The notes below the pieces were generated by a model. The model searched no databases, was not told the origin of the DNA, and was given only the letters and a program-made list of their open reading frames with translations. Shown here piece after piece: positions 1 through 10,212 of a DNA stretch of 64,000 nt (within the stretch, counting starts at the first letter, position 1; each line of letters opens with the position of its first letter). A program made the translations under genes and the position numbers. Location of the stretch: the NCBI RefSeq assembly GCF_002007645.1, contig NZ_CP019791.1, forward strand, positions 3,836,593 to 3,900,592, in the 5' to 3' direction. Source of the stretch: Anaerohalosphaera lusitana. Its GTDB lineage: Bacteria > Planctomycetota > Phycisphaerae > Sedimentisphaerales > Anaerohalosphaeraceae.

Positions 1-1899
1 GATCGAGTTTTTGTCGTGGCCTGTCTGTTTCTGCCATTCCGAGAGGGTCTTTCCAAGAAGCTCGACAGGTTTGTCGCCTGCGCGGTAGTAGCAGTTCCTG
101 TCCAGGGTCACATCGATCCGATCCCACGGGCCCTGAAGCAGAACGCCTTCGTCGTAGTAAACGATATTATTGACGAAGTCGAACGAATGGTGGTTTTCGA
201 CGCGGGTGGCCTGGAGCTGGTAGAGTTTCGAGAACGCTATGATGTTGTTTTTGATGACGTTGTTTTTGCCGTAATGCTGGTGGAAGCCGCCGGTTTTGAC
301 GTTGTGGACGAGGTTGTTTACCATCGTGATGCCGGTGGAGCCTTCGTCGGTGTAGAGACCCCAGCCGCCATATGAGTAGGCGTAGACGTCGTGGATGTGG
401 TTGTGGCTGACGGATGTGCCCTCAGACGGACCGAGAGTGTAGACGCCGCCCATATCCGAGAGGACGCCCTGGCCGATGTGGTGGATGTGGTTGTATTCGA
501 TGGTGTTGCGTTTTGCGGGGGAGTGTGCGTAGCCCCATCGCCAGCCTACAGAGACGCCGGTGTAGTAGAAGCCCGCGATCTCGTTGTGGGTGATTTTGTT
601 GTCGGGGCTGTGGCCGATCCATGCGCCGACGGCACAGGGGAAGATATGGCCGCCTGAGTGGATGATGTTGTTGTCGAATGTGCAATGGCTGGTTTTGTCC
701 TGATCGTTCTGGCGGATGGCTGTTTCGCCGATGCGGACGCCGCCTGCGCCGAGGTCGTATATGCGGCAATGCCGGACGGTGCAGTTCTTACAGCCCCTGC
801 GGAACCATACGCCGTAGGTGCCGGTATGGGCGATGGTACAGTTTTCGATCGTGATGCTGCGGGCGTGGTCGGCCATTACGACAGCTTCGATGATGGACGC
901 AGCCTGGTTGGGTTCGAAACCTGAGGGCGGGAGAGTGTAGCCGGCGTGCAGAAATTTTATGCCCTCGATATTTATGTGCTGGACCGGGTTGTGCGGCTCG
1001 CCTTTGAAGATGAGAAATTTTTCCACAGCAGGCACCGATGCGGTGATGATTTCGCCTTGCTGATCGGGCGTTGGTTTGTATGAAAGTTTGCCGGTTTCAG
1101 AGAGGAACCATTCGCCGGGTGAGTCGAGTGCGGCGGGATAATTTTCGAAATAGAAACGTGTGCCCTTGCGAAGGGGATTCCAGGGTTTCATCCCCTGGCC
1201 CGAGATGGTTAGAGTATTGTTTTCGGGATCAATGGAGTCGATGAATTTGCGGGTGTTGTCCCATTTGTGCAGAGCAACGAAATTGACGTTTTTGAGCTGG
1301 CCTGGCGAAAGATCGGTCAGCTCGTTCATAGCTTCGGCTGGGATGGTGATCGTCTGGATCGCCTTTTCGGGGACCCGGCCGGTGCCCTTTTCTGTCACTT
1401 GCTGTTCGATCACTTGGATCTTGAAATATGAATCATTCGGGGTTCTAGCCCGCGTTGCGCGTCGATCAGTGATGTAGAGCTGTTCGAAAGGACTTTCATC
1501 TGGCTCCATATCTGCCTGGTACATGCCGTTGTTTGTTTTTTCGAGCTGGACCGGCCTGCCGAAATCGAAAATGGTTCGGCCGGGCTGGGCGGCTTTGTAG
1601 TTAACAGCCTGGGTTTCGGTACCGGAATCGGCATGGGTAAGAATGATCGGTTCAGTCAGGCGGTATGTGCCGGGTGCGAAAATGACGGTAACAGGTTCTT
1701 CCAGCACGCCCTGTGTTTTATGATTGCGGATCTTCTGCTGAGCTGCGGCAAATGCAGCGAGCGGGCCGTCACTGCTGCCGGGGGTCGGGTTCAGGCCCGA
1801 ATTGGAATCGCTGCCCTGGGGTGAAACGTAAAATGTTGCTGGAAACGCAGTTGCGCAAAGAACCAGGAATACGGCAACTGTGATGCCCGATTTTGTCAT
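1..1899 (-). CDS. Secreted right-handed parallel beta-helix protein (C-terminus beyond window)
   Basis: An open frame of 633 codons runs from an ATG at 1899 to the window edge without a stop, so the C-terminus is missing. The start is preceded by AAAGGG at 7 nt and by a good promoter. A signal peptide ([20 protein letters not shown]) is followed by [13 protein letters not shown], the usual entry into secreted beta-helix proteins of polysaccharide degraders. The middle contains stacked turns such as [17 protein letters not shown]. The last visible part ([20 protein letters not shown], then [12 protein letters not shown]) matches the end-of-helix region of this family. Related proteins include polysaccharide lyases and GH-type glycosidases, but no catalytic residues can be assigned, so the substrate is unknown. 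Confidence 0.88.
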   Translation of the reverse strand, partial: MTKSGITVAVFLVLCATAFPATFYVSPQGSDSNSGLNPTPGSSDGPLAAFAAAQQKIRNHKTQGVLEEPVTVIFAPGTYRLTEPIILTHADSGTETQAVNYKAAQPGRTIFDFGRPVQLEKTNNGMYQADMEPDESPFEQLYITDRRATRARTPNDSYFKIQVIEQQVTEKGTGRVPEKAIQTITIPAEAMNELTDLSPGQLKNVNFVALHKWDNTRKFIDSIDPENNTLTISGQGMKPWNPLRKGTRFYFENYPAALDSPGEWFLSETGKLSYKPTPDQQGEIITASVPAVEKFLIFKGEPHNPVQHINIEGIKFLHAGYTLPPSGFEPNQAASIIEAVVMADHARSITIENCTIAHTGTYGVWFRRGCKNCTVRHCRIYDLGAGGVRIGETAIRQNDQDKTSHCTFDNNIIHSGGHIFPCAVGAWIGHSPDNKITHNEIAGFYYTGVSVGWRWGYAHSPAKRNTIEYNHIHHIGQGVLSDMGGVYTLGPSEGTSVSHNHIHDVYAYSYGGWGLYTDEGSTGITMVNNLVHNVKTGGFHQHYGKNNVIKNNIIAFSKLYQLQATRVENHHSFDFVNNIVYYDEGVLLQGPWDRIDVTLDRNCYYRAGDKPVELLGKTLSEWQKQTGHDKNSI

Positions 1900-1936
1900 G
1901 ACAGCCCTTTCACCATACAATTTATCAGATTGGGGC

Positions 1937-1965
1937 ATTATAGCGTAAGATCTATTTGCGAGCAA
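1937..1965 (-). promoter_or_regulatory. Sigma-70-type promoter of the beta-helix gene
   Basis: On the minus strand TTGCTC (1960-1965) and a perfect TATAAT (1937-1942) are separated by 17 nt. Transcription would start near 1931, leaving a leader of about 30 nt before the ATG at 1899. Confidence 0.6.
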
Positions 1966-2152
1966 GATAATCGGGTCCATATCTTCCGGATACATGCAAA
2001 AGCAACAGAAAAAAATGCGGTCCTGCAACGGGGCAGGCCATATCGTCTGTATGGATTAAATGGTCTGTACGGAATGGATGTGCCGTTTAGGGGTTTTTAC
2101 GCCATTTATTATAGGGTCCTGCGGGTAGGGTTTCAGAGCAGGGCCATTAATC

Positions 2153-2181
2153 TTGACTGCGAATTGGCGAACGGATAGACT
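2153..2181 (+). promoter_or_regulatory. Possible promoter of the 3D-domain gene
   Basis: TTGACT (2153-2158), 17 nt, then TAGACT (2176-2181) on the plus strand. It lies about 135 nt before the gene start, so it is only a candidate. The rest of 1966-2300 shows no gene. Confidence 0.3.
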
Positions 2182-2315
2182 GGTGAACTAATGATTGACA
2201 GTCCCATGGAACGGGGGTGGGATCTTCCGCAGGATGCAATTCTCCCAATCGATCACTAACAGCAGGGCTTGTGTAGAGTCCGAGCTGTATGTAAGTTTAA
2301 TTGGAAGGATTGGCA

Positions 2316-2927
2316 GTGAGCGATGTTTTGCAGAACATTTGGGGTGGGCGCTTGAATATTTACTCGGTGACAGCAGCGGGTCTGTTGGGCCTGGTAGCTG
2401 TGCTTGTGTTTTCGGTCTTCGGTGCTCAGGCGAGCCCGGGAGACAGTGAGATCGTGATGCTCAGCAACACGGTCGAACCGGGACTGCCGACTGGCCTTTC
2501 GCAAATAGAAGAGTCGGCCGTGCCGACCATATTTGACGAACTCGGCAGCGTTACACAAGATACGCTGAAAGAGGAAGCTGCGCCGAGATCTTCGTCCGCG
2601 ATTTCGGATAAGCAAAGCGAATGGGTGACGGTTCGTATGCGCGTGACGGCATACTGCCCTTGTGCGAAATGCTGCGGCAAACATGCTAACGGCATTACCG
2701 CGAACGGTCATAAGATCAACTGGGGTGACAGGTTTGTTGCATCGGATAAAATGTTCGGTTTCGGAACCGAGATGAAGATACCGGGGTATAACGGCGGCAA
2801 ATCCATCAAGGTCAAGGATCGCGGCAGGCTGATCAAAGGCAATCGGCTTGACGTATTCTACAATACGCACTACACCGCGAAAAAATGGGGCACGCGTTAT
2901 CTTGACGTAAAGGTACGCGTAAATTAA
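2316..2927 (+). CDS. 3D domain (DPBB-fold) cell-wall protein
   Basis: GTG at 2316 is chosen because GGAAGG lies 7 nt upstream; the frame is open back to a TTG at 2301. One N-terminal membrane segment (YSVTAAGLLGLVAVLVFSVF) is followed by a disordered acidic linker. The C-terminal ~100 residues form a 3D domain: VTAYCPCAKCCGK, GITANG, VKDRGRLIKGNRLDVFY, and a final WGTRYLDVKV. This double-psi beta-barrel family is related to the C-terminal domain of MltA and to Bacillus YuiC-type peptidoglycan hydrolases, so a muralytic or spore/cell-wall role is plausible. It stands alone, convergent with the RND operon. The membrane anchor with an extracytoplasmic domain is the expected arrangement. Confidence 0.82.
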   Translation: MSDVLQNIWGGRLNIYSVTAAGLLGLVAVLVFSVFGAQASPGDSEIVMLSNTVEPGLPTGLSQIEESAVPTIFDELGSVTQDTLKEEAAPRSSSAISDKQSEWVTVRMRVTAYCPCAKCCGKHANGITANGHKINWGDRFVASDKMFGFGTEMKIPGYNGGKSIKVKDRGRLIKGNRLDVFYNTHYTAKKWGTRYLDVKVRVN

Positions 2928-2955
2928 GCAGCCACGTCACCGGGCCTTGTTCATG

Positions 2956-4446
2956 TCAGCTATTTCCATCATCTTTGGCGGGTGCTTTCTGCTCGCTGAA
3001 AAGCCCTTCTTCGTATCCATCCAACGGCTGTAAACCGCCGCCCAGGGCCTTATAAAGCCTAACCAGATTGTTACTCTTGGTTCCCTGGCTTATGACGAGG
3101 TTTTCCTGGAGCGAGAGCAGTGATTGCTGAGCCAGCAGAACGTTGTTGAAATCGCTCAGGCCGTTCTTGTACTGGTCCTCGGCGATCTGGACGGCCTGGC
3201 TTGCTGATTCGACGGCGGAGGCGAGCCTGTCGTAGCGGCGTTGTTCATTTGCTAATGCTATCAGGGCGTCCCTGACCTCTTTGGCGGCACTTAGGACCGT
3301 GTTCTCATAACTTGCCATTACCTGTTCCTGGATCGCGGTCTGCGCCTTTATGTTGTTTCTAATCGCCCCTGCTTCGAAGATGGGCATCGAGAAAGATGGG
3401 CCGAAACCGTAAGCGCTGCTGTCTGATTGGAACAGGGTGGAAGACTTCAGAGACTCGAGGCCGATCGAACCGCCGAGCGTGAATCGCGGATAAAGTTCCG
3501 AAGTTGCTACGCCGATACGGGCGGTTTGCGCTGCAAGATCCCTTTCGGCCCTTTTTACGTCCGGGCGGTTTCGCAACGTATTGGCGGGTATTGCAGTCAC
3601 GTTTTTGATCGCAGGGGATGGTATCTGATCAGCTTCTTTGAGTTTTTGGTTGAGCCGGCCCGGCATTTGTCCGGTGAGTACGCACAGCGCATTTGCAACT
3701 TCTTCTATATTGCTCTGCAGAGTTGGGATGGTGGAACTGGTCGTTTCGAGATTGTAGCGGGCCTGCTGAACAGCGAGTTCATCGCTCAGGCCGGACTCGT
3801 AAAGTGATTCTACGAGTTCAAGGGTTTCTTCCTGGATCGCAAGGTTTTCTCGTGCCACTCTCAAACGCTGCTGGAGGGTGCGCAGTTCTATGTAAGTCGA
3901 GGATACATCGCCAGCGAGGGAGACCCAGATCGCTTTGAGATTTTCATGTTCGGACTGGAGGGATGCTTGAGATGCCTGCACCGCCCTTCTGACGCCGCCG
4001 AAGACATCCAGCTCCCATGCAGCATCGAAGCCAGTCTGGTAAATGTCGCGGGCCCGGCTGGCCTGACCGGGGCCGGCTATGTTCTCGCTTGCCTGGCTTC
4101 TGGTGTAGCTGCCGCCCAGATCGATGCGTGGAGCCAGGCCAGCTTCTGCGATTCCGAGACGCGCCCTGGCCTCGACTATGCGGGCGTACGCCTGCTTCAT
4201 GCTGGGGCTTTGTATGAGGGCCTCGGTTATCAGATCGTTCAGTGTTTGATCGTCGAAGGAGTCCCACCAGGCTGCGATGTCCTCGGCGGTGACGGGGTTC
4301 GCCTTTTCGGCCGCCGGGGTCCGTGCAGCCAGTACGTCGCCAAAGTCTGGATCCGTCAGAGCGGGTTTTTCGTAATCGGGGCCCACAGGTGAGCAGCCCG
4401 CGACGAGAACGAGAATTATAGTTGCCAGTAACGATAATTTATTCAT
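2956..4446 (-). CDS. RND efflux outer-membrane channel lipoprotein (NodT/OprM family)
   Basis: The 496-residue protein starts with a lipoprotein signal ([17 protein letters not shown], lipid on Cys), as in OprM/NodT proteins. Two outer-membrane-efflux repeats follow: the first around residues 60-250 with alternating helices [20 protein letters not shown], the second with [20 protein letters not shown] and [16 protein letters not shown]. It is last in a three-gene operon. Its ATG overlaps the stop of the permease gene by 8 nt, with GAGAGG as ribosome-binding site, so translation is coupled. It should form the trimeric duct through the outer membrane for the pump encoded just upstream. A short acidic tail (residues 475-496) is disposable and unconserved. 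Confidence 0.95.
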   Translation of the reverse strand: MNKLSLLATIILVLVAGCSPVGPDYEKPALTDPDFGDVLAARTPAAEKANPVTAEDIAAWWDSFDDQTLNDLITEALIQSPSMKQAYARIVEARARLGIAEAGLAPRIDLGGSYTRSQASENIAGPGQASRARDIYQTGFDAAWELDVFGGVRRAVQASQASLQSEHENLKAIWVSLAGDVSSTYIELRTLQQRLRVARENLAIQEETLELVESLYESGLSDELAVQQARYNLETTSSTIPTLQSNIEEVANALCVLTGQMPGRLNQKLKEADQIPSPAIKNVTAIPANTLRNRPDVKRAERDLAAQTARIGVATSELYPRFTLGGSIGLESLKSSTLFQSDSSAYGFGPSFSMPIFEAGAIRNNIKAQTAIQEQVMASYENTVLSAAKEVRDALIALANEQRRYDRLASAVESASQAVQIAEDQYKNGLSDFNNVLLAQQSLLSLQENLVISQGTKSNNLVRLYKALGGGLQPLDGYEEGLFSEQKAPAKDDGNS

Positions 4447-7400
4447 TTGCTGCCTCTCTTACAGATGAATCCGATTCGGTATAAAGTGCTGTTTGGGACC
4501 CAACCTTCTCACGCATCGTCTGGAAAAGCACATAAAGCGCAGGAACCAGTACAATGCCGAAGAAGATTGCGGCCAGCATACCCGCGAAAACAGTCGTACC
4601 TATCGCACGTCGGCTGCCTGACTCTGCACCGGTTGCGATCACCATGGGGAAAACGCCGAGAATGAATGTGAAAGCCGTCATGAGTACCGCACGGAAACGT
4701 TCCCTTGCGCCTTCGGCGGCAGCGTGCAGGATGGAATGGCCCGATTCCCGCTGAGTCTTGCAGAACTCGACGATGAGAATGGCATTCTTCGCTGCCAGTC
4801 CGACAAGCAGTACAAGTCCAAGCTGTGCATAGATGGTAAGGGGCAAACCGGCTATTTTCAGGCCGGCAAGTGCACCTGCTATCGCGACGCTGATGGAAAT
4901 GATCACTGCCATGGGGATCGTCCAGCTTTCGTATTTTGCTACAAGGAAGAGATAACCGAAGACAAACGCCATCGCGACGAGGATCACCATCTGATTGGAA
5001 ATCTGTTTTTCCTGGTAACTCATGCCCGACCATGCGTAAGTGTAGCCCTGGGGCAGTGTGTCCATGGAAAGCTTCTCGATCGCTGTCATGGCAGCACTGG
5101 AACTGATACCCGGGTTAAGCATGACAGTGATATCTGCATTGGGAAAAAGGTTGTACCTGGTCAGACTGCGTGCCTTGAGGACTGTGTCGATGTTTACAAG
5201 GCTCTTTATCGGCACCAGCTCACCTGCCGCGTTCTTGACGTGCAGCTCCTCGATATCCTCTTTGTCCTTTCGATGCTCCCAGTCGGACTGGATGATCACC
5301 TGGTTTACACGAGTGCCGATATTGACATCGTTGACATAACGTGAACCCAGCCGGTTCTGCAGTGCCGCAAATATGCGACTTACCGGGACATTCATGGACT
5401 GAGCCTTGGTGCGATCGACATCCAGGAACAGATGCGGCGTGTTGGCGGTGTATGAGCTGAAAGCCATGGCGGTTTCGGGCATCATATTGATGTTCATTAC
5501 GAAATCGTTGAGAATGTCAGCAAGCTCCTGCGGGTCATTCTCATCAAGCGACTGCAGACGCAGGTCCAGACCATTGGCCATGCCAAGTCCCATGATCGCA
5601 GGGGGAGCAAAAAGATTGATCTTCGCCCCCGGGAACTGCTTCAGCCGGCCTTGAATTTTGCCGATTATGGCTCGAACATTGAGGTCGGGCCTGTCCCGTT
5701 TATCCCATGGTTCCAGATCAGCGATGAGCATACCAACGTTTTCACCACTGCCGCTCATCATACCTGATCCTTCGATCAGGATGCATGACTGGACCCCTTC
5801 GGTTTGCGCCACGACGTCTTCAAGCCGGTCCATCAACTCACCTGTTCTGGCCAGGTTAGTACCTTCGGGCAGCAGGATGTCACCGAAGAGCACACCCTGA
5901 TCTTCTTCGGGCAAAAAGCCGGACTGCGAAGTAATGTACAGAACACCGATGAAAGCGCAAACTATGAGAACGGTGACAACTGTCAGTGAAAAATTGCGTG
6001 AGAGCACGCCGGACAGCCAAAGATAGCCGTTTCTTGAAAACCCGAGCAAGCCGTTGAACCATCGCAGAGGACCATGCTTTTTTTCTTTTGGTATGCGCAG
6101 CATCGCTGCGCAAAGCGCCGGACTGAGCGTCAGCGCGTTGAGCGTGGAGAGCAGCACAGCTACACAAAGCGTGATCGCAAACTGCTTGTAGATCATACCC
6201 GTGATGCCGGCGACAAATCCCACCGGTATGAAAATAGCCAGCAGCACAAGGGTTGTCGCTAAAATTGCCGGAGTAACCTGCTTCATTGCCTTGAATGCGG
6301 CGGCCCTGTGGTCGAGGTCCTCTTCTTCCATCAAGTAGATCACACGTTCGACGACAACGATAGCATCATCGACAACGAGCCCGATCGCCAGAACGAGTGC
6401 AAAAAGGGTCAGGATGTTGATGGACAATCCCAGCGCCAGCAAAACACCGAATGTTCCGATCAGAGAGACCGGAATAGTGAGCACGGGGATGAGGGTAGCA
6501 CGCCAGTCCTGAAGGAACAGATAGCAAACGATAGCAACGAGAACGAATGTTATCATCAGAGTTTTGACGATCTCCTGGATACTGACCGTAATGTACTCGG
6601 TTGCATCGTAGATCATACTGTAGCTCATGCCCTCGGGGAAATCTTTGCTGAGACGATCCAGCTCGCCTCTGACCGCCTGCATGGTCTCCACAGCATTAGT
6701 CTCTGGTTTCTGCGTAAGGATAATAGCAACAGTGGGCATGCCGTTGAATTTCGCATTCGAACCGTACGTGTTCCTCCCCAGTTCGATGCGAGCCACTTCC
6801 CCAAGACGAACAAGTCCGCCCTGATCGTTGGATCGCACGATGATGTCATCAAACTGCTGGGGCGAATTGAGGCGGCCTGTCGCCTGGAGCGAATAGGTCA
6901 TCACGAAATTCTCATTGCCGGGTGCGGAGCCTATAGAGCCGATAGAAGCCTGCACGTTTTGGCTGCGAATAGCAGATATAACCTCTTCTGTGCTGATGTT
7001 GAGGGCGTCGAGCCGTTCGCTGTCCATCCAGACGCGCATACTGTAATCGGGGCCGTAAACCCGGGCGTCACCGATGCCCGGCACACGCAGCAGGGCATTC
7101 CTGACGACGGCGTTGGCGTAATTACCCATCTCGACAGTGTCGCGCGAACCGTCAGGTGAGCTTATGGCGAAAACGCCCAAAGTACTGGAAAAACGGGTGT
7201 TAACGGTTATGCCCTGATCACGCACTTCCTGGGGGAGCCTTGGGGTTGCCCGCTGGATACGATTCTGCACCTTGACCATGGCCATGTCCAGATCGGTACC
7301 GACTTCGAAAGTGACGGTCAGCGAATAATTGCCGGAGTTATTGCATGTCGAGGACATATATATCATGTCTTCCACACCGTTGATCTGCTCCTCAAGCGGA

Positions 7401-7591
7401 GCGGCAATGGTGTCGGACAGCACTACCGAACTTGCACCGGGATAGCTGGCATTAACATGCACCTGAGGCGGTGCTACTTCAGGGAACCTCTCCACCGGCA
7501 ATGCGAGCAACGCAAGGGTTCCCGCGATAACCAGCAGGATGGAGATGACCCCTGCCATCCTGGGTCTTTTAATGAATATGTGTGATCTCAT
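4439..7591 (-). CDS. RND multidrug efflux permease (AcrB/MexB, HAE1 family)
   Basis: At 1050 residues the length is normal for AcrB. The start [16 protein letters not shown] matches the first transmembrane helix of the family, followed by [20 protein letters not shown]. The proton-relay pair is present in [16 protein letters not shown] near residue 400, and the partner lysine in [11 protein letters not shown] in the second half. The two halves each carry a large periplasmic porter/docking loop and six helices. The ATG overlaps the adaptor stop codon (ATGA). The protein drives proton-coupled export of hydrophobic drugs, bile-salt-like compounds or solvents from the periplasm. The substrate cannot be read from the sequence. 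Confidence 0.97.
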   Translation of the reverse strand: MRSHIFIKRPRMAGVISILLVIAGTLALLALPVERFPEVAPPQVHVNASYPGASSVVLSDTIAAPLEEQINGVEDMIYMSSTCNNSGNYSLTVTFEVGTDLDMAMVKVQNRIQRATPRLPQEVRDQGITVNTRFSSTLGVFAISSPDGSRDTVEMGNYANAVVRNALLRVPGIGDARVYGPDYSMRVWMDSERLDALNISTEEVISAIRSQNVQASIGSIGSAPGNENFVMTYSLQATGRLNSPQQFDDIIVRSNDQGGLVRLGEVARIELGRNTYGSNAKFNGMPTVAIILTQKPETNAVETMQAVRGELDRLSKDFPEGMSYSMIYDATEYITVSIQEIVKTLMITFVLVAIVCYLFLQDWRATLIPVLTIPVSLIGTFGVLLALGLSINILTLFALVLAIGLVVDDAIVVVERVIYLMEEEDLDHRAAAFKAMKQVTPAILATTLVLLAIFIPVGFVAGITGMIYKQFAITLCVAVLLSTLNALTLSPALCAAMLRIPKEKKHGPLRWFNGLLGFSRNGYLWLSGVLSRNFSLTVVTVLIVCAFIGVLYITSQSGFLPEEDQGVLFGDILLPEGTNLARTGELMDRLEDVVAQTEGVQSCILIEGSGMMSGSGENVGMLIADLEPWDKRDRPDLNVRAIIGKIQGRLKQFPGAKINLFAPPAIMGLGMANGLDLRLQSLDENDPQELADILNDFVMNINMMPETAMAFSSYTANTPHLFLDVDRTKAQSMNVPVSRIFAALQNRLGSRYVNDVNIGTRVNQVIIQSDWEHRKDKEDIEELHVKNAAGELVPIKSLVNIDTVLKARSLTRYNLFPNADITVMLNPGISSSAAMTAIEKLSMDTLPQGYTYAWSGMSYQEKQISNQMVILVAMAFVFGYLFLVAKYESWTIPMAVIISISVAIAGALAGLKIAGLPLTIYAQLGLVLLVGLAAKNAILIVEFCKTQRESGHSILHAAAEGARERFRAVLMTAFTFILGVFPMVIATGAESGSRRAIGTTVFAGMLAAIFFGIVLVPALYVLFQTMREKVGSQTALYTESDSSVREAANE

Positions 7592-8793
7592 TTCCTGGTG
7601 TACTCCTGTGACTGTTTGTCGAGCAAAGTAACTTTGGTACCTGGCTTAACCTTCTGCAGGCCGCGGACGACTACTTTTTCACCTACTGAAAGTCCCTCTG
7701 AAATGGCCTGGTCAGACTTCAAGGCCTGAGCGAGCTTGACCGGTCTTTTTTCGAGTGTGTTGTCATCTTTGAGCACATATACAAAAGTTCCCTGTGATTC
7801 CTGTACAAGGGCCCGCTGGCTGATAACGGGCATTTTTTTGCCGTCGCCGGTTTGAAGCGAGACATTTACATAGCTGTTTGGGATCAGCAGGCTCCGATCG
7901 TTCTTAAATTTAGAGAAAACCGCAATAGTGCCTGTAGATCTGTCCATTGTATTGTCGGTAAAATCATATACTCCGGTAGCGGGATAGTCTGAACCGTTCG
8001 GCAGTTGAATTCTGGAGGTAACATTTGCGTCATCTTGTTGAATTTTTTCCAACAGCGTAAGATAGTCACGGTCCGGCATCGAAAAGCCGACGCGAATGGG
8101 ATCGAGCTGAACGATCTGGGCCAGCGTACCACTTGCAGGACTTACGTAGTTGCCTTGTGTGGCGAAGGCCTGGCCGATCTTGCCGTCAATGGGAGCGTGT
8201 ATTTCGGTGTAATCCAGGTCTATCTCGGCCAACTGGATCTGGGCCTGATGCTGCTTGATCTGGGCCTTGAGCTGCATGACATCACTTTCGGCTTTGTCGA
8301 ATTCCGCCTGAACGATGCTGCGTTTTTCAGCATTACGAAGGCGGGCGAGGTATTTCTCGGCCCTGACCAGATTGGCCTGTGCCTGCGCGAGCATCGCCTC
8401 GTGCGAAGCGATCCGGGCCTTGTAGCGGTCCTGACGTATGGTGAACAGCAGTTGGCCCTGCTCGACGACGGATCCCTCTTCAAAATGGACCTTCTCGATG
8501 TACCCGTCAACTTGTGCGCGCAGATCAACGGTTTGCACTGGTTTGACGTGCCCTATGTATTCGCTCGATGGATATATCATTTCTTCGCTAACCGTCTGTA
8601 CCTTGACGGCTGGGGGACCGCCCTTGCCGGGCATTTGAGCGCCCGGACCGGCCGGCGGTCCGCCTGGTTTGCCGCCGGGCATAAGAGCATTGAGCGTCCA
8701 TCCTACCGCTATGAGAACTGCAAACAGGACAAAAGTGCCCAGACCCTTTGCCAGGCTGTGCTTTTTGTCGGTATCTTTTTTCTTGTCACTCAT
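7588..8793 (-). CDS. RND efflux periplasmic adaptor (MFP, AcrA/HlyD family)
   Basis: 401 residues. A single N-terminal membrane helix ([21 protein letters not shown]) is followed by a Gly/Pro-rich spacer (about residues 38-60). The lipoyl/barrel-sandwich half motif is [20 protein letters not shown], then an alpha-hairpin (residues 130-200), the second lipoyl half ([20 protein letters not shown]), a beta-barrel and the membrane-proximal domain. It is first of the three pump genes, directly after tetR, and links the permease to the outer-membrane channel. It is anchored by an uncleaved helix rather than by a lipobox. The Gly/Pro-rich spacer ([20 protein letters not shown]) is longer than usual. 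Confidence 0.95.
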   Translation of the reverse strand: MSDKKKDTDKKHSLAKGLGTFVLFAVLIAVGWTLNALMPGGKPGGPPAGPGAQMPGKGGPPAVKVQTVSEEMIYPSSEYIGHVKPVQTVDLRAQVDGYIEKVHFEEGSVVEQGQLLFTIRQDRYKARIASHEAMLAQAQANLVRAEKYLARLRNAEKRSIVQAEFDKAESDVMQLKAQIKQHQAQIQLAEIDLDYTEIHAPIDGKIGQAFATQGNYVSPASGTLAQIVQLDPIRVGFSMPDRDYLTLLEKIQQDDANVTSRIQLPNGSDYPATGVYDFTDNTMDRSTGTIAVFSKFKNDRSLLIPNSYVNVSLQTGDGKKMPVISQRALVQESQGTFVYVLKDDNTLEKRPVKLAQALKSDQAISEGLSVGEKVVVRGLQKVKPGTKVTLLDKQSQEYTRK

Positions 8794-8816
8794 GATCCTT
8801 GCTCCAATCGTTCAAT

Positions 8817-9464
8817 CTATTTATCTAAAGGTAATCCCCAGTAAAGCTGGAAGCTCCTGACCAGAACATCTTCGAGTTTTTTCAGGTACTCTTCGGTATA
8901 GCTGCGGCGGCTCTCTGAAAGGCTTTCTTCGAAGTGCTGAGCGTGCAAAATTACAGGCCCTTCGAGTATTTTTATGTGCAGCAGTGCGTCCTCTTCGGAA
9001 ATATCAGGCTTGATATGTTTCAGCAGCCGCATCATATCCTTTATGTCAGGGTCTATCAGTTCCCTTCGCAGGAGGTCCCTTAGCGGGTTTTTGGAGTGCA
9101 CTGCCTGATAGAGCACACGTTCGTTCCACCAGCGTTCTTTAAGGCCAAACGCACAGATTATGCTTCGGTGCACGATCTGGCGAATCGCTTCTGACTGAAC
9201 ACTCGGCTCGTCCAGCCGGCCTGCAAAATTGTCCAGTATCTTCGATATTGGATTATCGCGGTACCTCTGAAGTGCCGAACGCATCACTTCCTCAAACAGC
9301 TTGTCCTTACCGCCGAAGTGGTAGTGTATGCTGCCTATGTTTTGATTTGCTTTTTCAGCGATCGCCCTGGTTGAGACATTCGCAAAGCCGAATTCCGCCG
9401 CCAATTCTCCTGCAGCGTCTATAAGCGCTTCGCGTGTCTGCTCGCTGTTTGAATATCCGCCCAT
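8817..9464 (-). CDS. TetR/AcrR-family repressor of the RND operon
   Basis: 215 residues. The N-terminal HTH (residues 8-55) has the TetR signature: REALIDAAGELAAEFGFANV, STRAIAEKANQNIGSIHYHF. The C-terminal half resembles the CerR/YbiH (DUF1956) type. It lies 23 bp upstream of the adaptor gene on the same strand and probably forms a four-gene operon with it. Three tandem repeats immediately upstream of its start are likely operators, which would give autoregulation of the pump. The ligand is unknown. Confidence 0.92.
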   Translation of the reverse strand: MGGYSNSEQTREALIDAAGELAAEFGFANVSTRAIAEKANQNIGSIHYHFGGKDKLFEEVMRSALQRYRDNPISKILDNFAGRLDEPSVQSEAIRQIVHRSIICAFGLKERWWNERVLYQAVHSKNPLRDLLRRELIDPDIKDMMRLLKHIKPDISEEDALLHIKILEGPVILHAQHFEESLSESRRSYTEEYLKKLEDVLVRSFQLYWGLPLDK

Positions 9465-9482
9465 GTTCTTCGCCCTATTACT

Positions 9483-9537
9483 AAATTTAAGTCAATGGAC
9501 CAAATTTACTCAAACGACCAAGTTTAGTCAAGCGAAT
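9483..9537 (-). promoter_or_regulatory. Three tandem 18-19 bp repeats, probable TetR operator/promoter
   Basis: Read on the plus strand, the units are 9483-9501, 9502-9519 and 9520-9537, with consensus AArTTTAnTCAAnnGAcc. They end 19 bp before the tetR ATG. On the minus strand each unit contributes a TTGACT/TTGAGT hexamer, so the repeats overlap any -35/-10 pair of this operon (for example TTGAGT, 17 nt, TTAAAT). Their periodicity is nearly two helical turns. The remainder of 9538-9777 shows no gene; AGACA(5)TGTCT near 9590 is a weak inverted repeat. Confidence 0.6.
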
Positions 9538-9777
9538 AATGTCAAAGAATCACATATCGAACATTATTGGGAGGCACACAGTAGACATGGATTGTCTGCT
9601 ATTTAGCAAGGCAGGAAAAAGCACCGACGCCTTAGTCACCACCGACTCTTGCCAAAAGCAGGAGTAGGGATTAGGACCCTGGAGGCTTGCGACTCAGGGT
9701 TTTAAAGAACATCGCAACAATTTGAAACTCAAGAACTTACCGCAAATGCAAGAGGGGACAAGTTTTAGTTCACAAAC

Positions 9778-10182
9778 TCAGTCCAGATGGTAGACCTCTT
9801 GCATGTTTTTCCACCACGTGCCTTCCGGACGATTTGCTAGAGGGAGCTGGCAGGGGTCGGTTTCTTCCCACCATTTCTGTGTTGTCGGATCGGCGGCCAT
9901 TTTGGCCATGTCAGCTTCAAAGTCATCGCCGGTGTATTCGAAATAGCTGAACAGGTAGTATTTGCCGTCGGGGAACTGAGTCAGGTAGATCGAATAGTTC
10001 TGAATGTTGACGTCTTTGAGCTTGGAATTCACTTCGGGCCAGGGGTTGGCGTGCAGCTCTTTGTATTTATCCAGCTTATCTTCCTTGACGCCTATGACGC
10101 TGCCGTATCGCTGGACCTTTTGGGCACAACCAGCAAAAACCGCCAAAGAAAAAACGGTCAAACACAGAATATAGTTTCGCAT
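9778..10182 (-). CDS. Lipoprotein of the L-rhamnose/L-fucose mutarotase (RhaM, DUF718) family
   Basis: ATG at 10182 is preferred over an in-frame ATG 15 nt upstream because GAGAGGTG lies about 6 nt before it. Residues 1-18 are a lipoprotein-type signal (LAVFAGC). The rest is a full RhaM fold: YKELHANPWPEVNSKL, NYSIYL, YYLFSYFEYTGDDFEADMAK, TQKWWEETDPCQLP, EGTWWKNMQEVYHLD. The family interconverts alpha and beta anomers of 6-deoxysugars and is normally a cytosolic ~104-residue protein. Here it seems to be exported and lipid-anchored. It follows the symporter gene by 15 bp, consistent with a role in presenting the correct anomer for uptake. Whether fucose or rhamnose is the substrate is not resolved; two fucosidases in the cluster favour fucose. 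Confidence 0.85.
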   Translation of the reverse strand: MRNYILCLTVFSLAVFAGCAQKVQRYGSVIGVKEDKLDKYKELHANPWPEVNSKLKDVNIQNYSIYLTQFPDGKYYLFSYFEYTGDDFEADMAKMAADPTTQKWWEETDPCQLPLANRPEGTWWKNMQEVYHLD

Positions 10183-10212
10183 TTGAACACCTCTCATGAT
10201 TAGCTTTGAGGA

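Noticed and set aside
4724-7159. Long plus-strand frames opposite the RND permease, for example 6308-7159
   Set aside because: They lie wholly inside a clear AcrB-type gene, and have no family features or ribosome-binding sites.
9678-9702. CCCTG/CAGGG hairpin followed by TTTT as a terminator
   Set aside because: The stem is only 5 bp, the loop is long, and no plus-strand gene precedes it.
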